Shown here piece after piece: positions 61,059-64,000 of a DNA stretch of 64,000 nucleotides. Under the pieces are notes generated by a model that had not been told where the DNA came from, searched no databases, and saw only the letters and a list, made by a program, of their open reading frames with translations. Each line of letters begins with the position of its first letter. The first letter of the stretch is position 1. The DNA is from Bin5 sp963662575. Its GTDB lineage: Bacteria; Chloroflexota; Anaerolineae; Caldilineales; Caldilineaceae. The stretch is taken from contig OY759723.1 in NCBI GenBank assembly GCA_963662575.1, positions 4,526,001 to 4,590,000 of the forward strand, read 5' to 3'. The position numbers were made by a program, and so were the translations under genes.

Positions 61059-61853
61059 TCAGGCCGCAACCGCGTCCTCGAAGAGCGAAGGGAAATGTCT
61101 GTACGGATCGCCTGGATCGCGGAACAGTATTTGTTGGCGGGGCGTCAGTTCGGCGTTGGAGGGGGGTTGGACACGTTTTGCGGTCCACGCCACGTGTGAA
61201 ACACAGTATTTGTAGAGAAGCGCGCGTCGTTCATGTTGTGCTTCCCAGGCGGCGGTGCCATGAGTCAGGGACTCGGTGAACAGAATTGCCGAACCGGCGG
61301 GCGCCTCGGGAATGATAACGTTGGCGGCATTTTCGGGGGCTTCGGAAATCTGTTGAGGCAGCTTGTAGTTGCTTTTGTGGCTGCCGGGGATGCAGCAGAA
61401 CCCGCCCTTGCCCTGTCCGGTGTCGGTCAGGCACCAGGTGACGACGACGAATCCGTTATAGATCTGGTCGTCTCGGAACGGAACGTATTCGCCTTGCCGG
61501 GCACCCGTGGTAGGAGAAGTGGCGCCGTAGTCTGCATGAAGCTTTCCTCTCGCCATCCCATTGCGCATGTACATACCGTAGATTCTGTCGAGCCGGAAGC
61601 AGTCACCGAGGCGGAAGCGCAGAATCGGCATGATGCGATGATGGTCCAGCAGATCGCAGAAGGGCTGGCCCCATTCGAGGAAACCGGGTCCGTCGGGGGC
61701 GCGGCCGAAGCGTTGCGGGTGGCCCGGGGCAGGAAGTTGTTGTTTGTCCAGCAGACTGTTGAGCGTAGCGACTTCAGTGGCGTTAAGTGCATCTTCTATT
61801 ACCAGATAGCCCTGCACGTCGAAGAGATACTGCAAGAGATTGAGGTCGCTCAT
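61059..61853 (-). CDS. PhyH-family Fe(II)/2-oxoglutarate oxygenase
   Basis: 264 residues. YLFDVQGYLVIEDALNATEV, GKLHADYGAT (HxD), CCIPGSHKSNYKLP and FTESLTHGTAAW (distal His) give a full triad, unlike the similar proteins at 41358 and 48728. The ending with PRQQILFRDPGDPYRHFPSLFED matches a subgroup with those two. It converges on the previous PhyH gene. Confidence 0.9.
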   Translation of the reverse strand: MSDLNLLQYLFDVQGYLVIEDALNATEVATLNSLLDKQQLPAPGHPQRFGRAPDGPGFLEWGQPFCDLLDHHRIMPILRFRLGDCFRLDRIYGMYMRNGMARGKLHADYGATSPTTGARQGEYVPFRDDQIYNGFVVVTWCLTDTGQGKGGFCCIPGSHKSNYKLPQQISEAPENAANVIIPEAPAGSAILFTESLTHGTAAWEAQHERRALLYKYCVSHVAWTAKRVQPPSNAELTPRQQILFRDPGDPYRHFPSLFEDAVAA

Positions 61854-62066
61854 TTTTCGTCCTCTGAACTGGAGTGATGTTCTTGTTCTGGCCCAGATCG
61901 GGGCCCAGCCTTGCGGCTCATATGTTACGTCAGTTTGGGGATGGTTGCAACAGCTTCAAAAAGTACTCGGACGGCCCAGCGAATCCCATGTGCGGGGGCG
62001 CTGCGCCGTCCGAGTTCAATTCAGTGCTGGTCAAAGGGAGCCAGCGATATTGGTTCGTGCGAACGG

Positions 62067-62945
62067 TTACTCTATTGCTTCCTGTACAGGTCCGATAGTC
62101 GAGCTAAGTCCGCGCTTCGGGATTCCGTCGTTATCGATGTAGGTCACATAGACTCGCAAGAAACTGCCGACGTCTGCGCTAACCGGCGTGTAAGCTGAGG
62201 TGTTATCGATCGTTAGGTTGACAATGTCGGTCCAGTCGCCGAGCGCATCGTCAGAGCTCTGCCACTGCCATTCGCCCAGTTCGGAGTAGGCGTCCTGAGA
62301 GAGAGTTAGCTGTGCGGAGATCTCCTGCCCGACCGTTGGTCGTTTGTCGGTGTTGAACCAGACAACATTTGTCTCTGTCTGAGGCGTGGGGGCGGGCGTA
62401 GGCGTAGCAGTCGGCTCAGGCGTAGGCGTAGGCCCAGGCCCGGGTACAAGCCCATTGGAAGGGAACCAATCCGACCAAGCGCCGGCGCCGAGAATGTTGC
62501 GGCCTCGAGTTCGGAAGCGATAGACCCTTTCGGGATCCAGGCCCTTAACAGTATATGAGACCTCTTCAGTACCTTCGGTTACACCCAAAATCGTTATCTC
62601 ACCCTCGGTTGTCCAGGACTCACCGGTGCCCACAGACCGCCACTGGATATCGTATGAGGATACGTGGAGCAGTGGCATCGAGAGTGGTAAGGGGGCGGTA
62701 GAGAACTGAACAGTCAGTTCTTCCATTGAATGTTGCTGCACTTGACCTGAGATGGACTTTGGAGGAGGCGCCACGCTTATGGCGGCAAAAATTGCGCCTG
62801 CTACAATCAACACGCCAACGATGGCGAGTGAGACTTTGTTAATCAGGAGGCGCAGCATGGCTACACTCATGCTGAAAATCACTTGCAGGAACACACGCAG
62901 GACCATCTGTACGCGATTTACTTCTCTTACTGGCAGGTTCGCCAT
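62067..62945 (-). CDS. Membrane-anchored surface protein with Fn3 and Ig-like domains
   Basis: 292 residues. A hydrophobic segment at about 35-58 after a basic N-terminus anchors it; residues about 72-165 form a fibronectin type III-like domain (YDIQWRSVGTGESWTTEGE, YTVKGLDPERVYRFRTRGRN), residues about 168-190 a Pro/Thr-rich linker (PTPTPEPTATPTPAPTP) and residues about 195-292 an Ig-like domain (WQWQSSDDALGDWTDIV, YTPVSADVGSFLRVYVTYIDNDG). Such modules occur in adhesion and surface proteins. The linker DNA is repetitive (GGCGTAGGCGTAG). A near-consensus promoter lies upstream at 63063-63091. A paralogue follows at the right window edge. Confidence 0.82.
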   Translation of the reverse strand: MANLPVREVNRVQMVLRVFLQVIFSMSVAMLRLLINKVSLAIVGVLIVAGAIFAAISVAPPPKSISGQVQQHSMEELTVQFSTAPLPLSMPLLHVSSYDIQWRSVGTGESWTTEGEITILGVTEGTEEVSYTVKGLDPERVYRFRTRGRNILGAGAWSDWFPSNGLVPGPGPTPTPEPTATPTPAPTPQTETNVVWFNTDKRPTVGQEISAQLTLSQDAYSELGEWQWQSSDDALGDWTDIVNLTIDNTSAYTPVSADVGSFLRVYVTYIDNDGIPKRGLSSTIGPVQEAIE

Positions 62946-63732
62946 TCTATCATCCTCCTGGCTCTAGTGTTTCGAGACTCCGTTTTGACGGGCTTCTTGT
63001 GAAAGACTCGACTTTCTACGATTGCTAAATAATGCGACTCTTACTGCAACTATTGGATTTTCAGTATAGTAGCTGCCATATCGTTTGTAAATCCGATTGC
63101 TGTAAAAAACCAAGTGCAATTAAGCGGCACATTTCCTGCGAAATATTGAGAAATTACACTGGTAGAGGTCCTTTTGTGATGTTGAAACGACACCTAAGTC
63201 GGTCATGATTCCGACATCGACAGCATGGCTACGATCTGTCGACGTTTCCAAGGAATTGATAAAACGTAGGGTATGCGTTTACTTGATCTTGAAACGAGAG
63301 GAGAGGGGCACATCGATAGAGAGGACACAGCCAGAACGATGATTTAGCAGGTCTAATTGCGTGGTATTCTTTGCACTTGCACTACGGATGGTTTTGGGGC
63401 GGCACGGTAGTAGAATTTAGTGAAGACGGGGTAGGTTCCCGGGATCGGATGGGCTGGCCAAAGGGTGGCATGCAGGGACAGAGCGGAGCGGTCAGCAGTT
63501 AGGGGAGTTTCGGGAACTGCAGTTTGAAGAGGACGGGCCAGTCAGGCGAGAGGGAGACGTGTGAGTCATGCGCTTCGGCTTCGCTCGCATCACACTGTGT
63601 CTTGCGTGCAGGCCGCAATTGCAGGTTATGGGATCGAGGCCCGCGAATTCATTTGGCGGCGGTGCCGCTCAGGCGCGAATTTGCTATTGCTGAGGCGTTT
63701 CGGAATGAAGTCGAAGTGGATTGCGGCGGTGG
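62946..63732. other. 787-bp intergenic region between paralogous surface-protein genes
   Basis: No protein-like frame was found apart from a few short ones on the plus strand at 63524-63764 with no family resemblance. It holds the promoter of the 62067-62945 gene. From about 63410 onward base composition turns G-rich on the plus strand. Confidence 0.5.
63063..63091 (-). promoter_or_regulatory. Sigma-70-type promoter of the Fn3/Ig surface protein gene
   Basis: Read on the minus strand: TTTACA, 17-base spacer, TATACT (5/6 and 5/6 to consensus). It lies about 120 bases before the ATG at 62943-62945. Confidence 0.7.
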
Positions 63733-64000
63733 CTAATCTTCCACTGGTCCAATCGTCTGACTAAGTGCCCGTTTGCGCTCGTCTTCGCTATCAATGTAGA
63801 GAGCGGAGGCGCGCAGATACTTTCCTTCGTCTGCGCTGGTGGGCGTGTATTTTGAGGAATCGGAAGCGTCATAGTCGGTGACGTCTTCCCATTTTCCGAG
63901 GCCGTCGTTGGAACGTTCCCACTTCCAGGAGCCGAGGTCACTGAATTGGTCACTGGCAAGAGTAAGTTCAACTCTGATCTCATCGTCAACGGTCGGCGGA
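63733..64000 (-). CDS. C-terminal Ig-like domain of a second surface protein (cut by window edge)
   Basis: The minus strand from the right edge reads PPTVDDEIRVELTLASDQ then SWKWERSNDGLGKWEDVTDY and YTPTSADEGKYLRASALYID, ending SQTIGPVED and TAG at 63733-63735. This aligns along about 88 residues with the C-terminal domain of the protein at 62067 (including the final IGPV). The rest, with anchor and Fn3 part, lies beyond the window. The two genes are tandem paralogues on the same strand. Confidence 0.85.
   Translation of the reverse strand, partial: PPTVDDEIRVELTLASDQFSDLGSWKWERSNDGLGKWEDVTDYDASDSSKYTPTSADEGKYLRASALYIDSEDERKRALSQTIGPVED

Overview
The window looks like a chromosomal segment from an uncultured, G+C-rich bacterium, most likely a Chloroflexota member (Caldilinea/Anaerolinea-like) of the kind found as sponge or marine symbionts. 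The clues are a Tat-exported lipoprotein sugar-binding protein with Chloroflexota-style N-terminus, LysW-pathway amino-acid genes (lysZ, lysJ), and an extreme expansion of three enzyme families: six phytanoyl-CoA dioxygenase-like (PhyH) proteins, five sulfatase-fold proteins and five Gfo/Idh/MocA oxidoreductases. The taxon is an inference; no rRNA gene or other decisive marker is present.

Layout. Bases 1-230 hold the start of a glutaryl-CoA dehydrogenase-like gene that runs off the left edge. Bases 787-4814 are a visibly A+T-richer two-gene cassette on the minus strand, a calcineurin-like metallophosphoesterase overlapping by 4 bp an Hsp90/HtpG-like GHKL ATPase; this is the best candidate for an undescribed (possibly defence) system. 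It is followed by a dead fragment of a glycosidase gene (5059-5280) and a complete ISAs1-family insertion sequence (5326-6578) with inverted ends and a perfect 10-bp target duplication, whose transposase carries two tandem in-frame stops. From 6631 to 23940 lies the first catabolic region: PhyH, a large GHL6-type glycosidase (the intact paralogue of the dead fragment), a Dabb protein, an arylsulfatase, an MFS exporter, two tandem sulfatase-fold proteins lacking the formylglycine cysteine, a sugar isomerase, PhyH, three Gfo/Idh proteins and a HicAB toxin-antitoxin pair. Within it, 13.5-15.2 kb is a gene-poor repeat zone.

Bases 24115-41341 are mostly housekeeping: DEDDh exonuclease, Nudix hydrolase, HtrA-like protease with a LuxR regulator, hisD-hisC, a TrkA-type protein, a DUF4432 sugar mutarotase-like protein, lysZ-lysJ, VOC protein, thioredoxin reductase, MurJ, a membrane HExxH protein, a decayed glycoside hydrolase and a Gfo/Idh protein. 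Bases 41358-62066 form the second catabolic region: a sugar ABC importer (binding protein and two permeases, no ATPase here) interleaved with sulfatases, PhyH, two five-bladed-propeller glycosidases, an esterase, an enolase-superfamily dehydratase, an M81/MlrC protein and a two-gene nucleotidyltransferase cassette. The right edge carries two paralogous surface proteins with Fn3/Ig-like domains.

How the genes fit together: the importer brings in sugar units; sulfatases, glycosidases, esterase, Gfo/Idh dehydrogenases, isomerase and dehydratase would strip and oxidise sulfated, methylated or acylated sugars. The PhyH enzymes may hydroxylate or demethylate substituents. This is inferred from family knowledge and gene proximity.

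Repeats: three copies of an about 290-bp MITE-like element (11846-12145, about 13765-13976 inverted, 49664-49949) with related ends and a conserved double-hairpin core, and a tandem array of about 327-bp units at 14253-14990 that contain 10-bp helically phased motifs.
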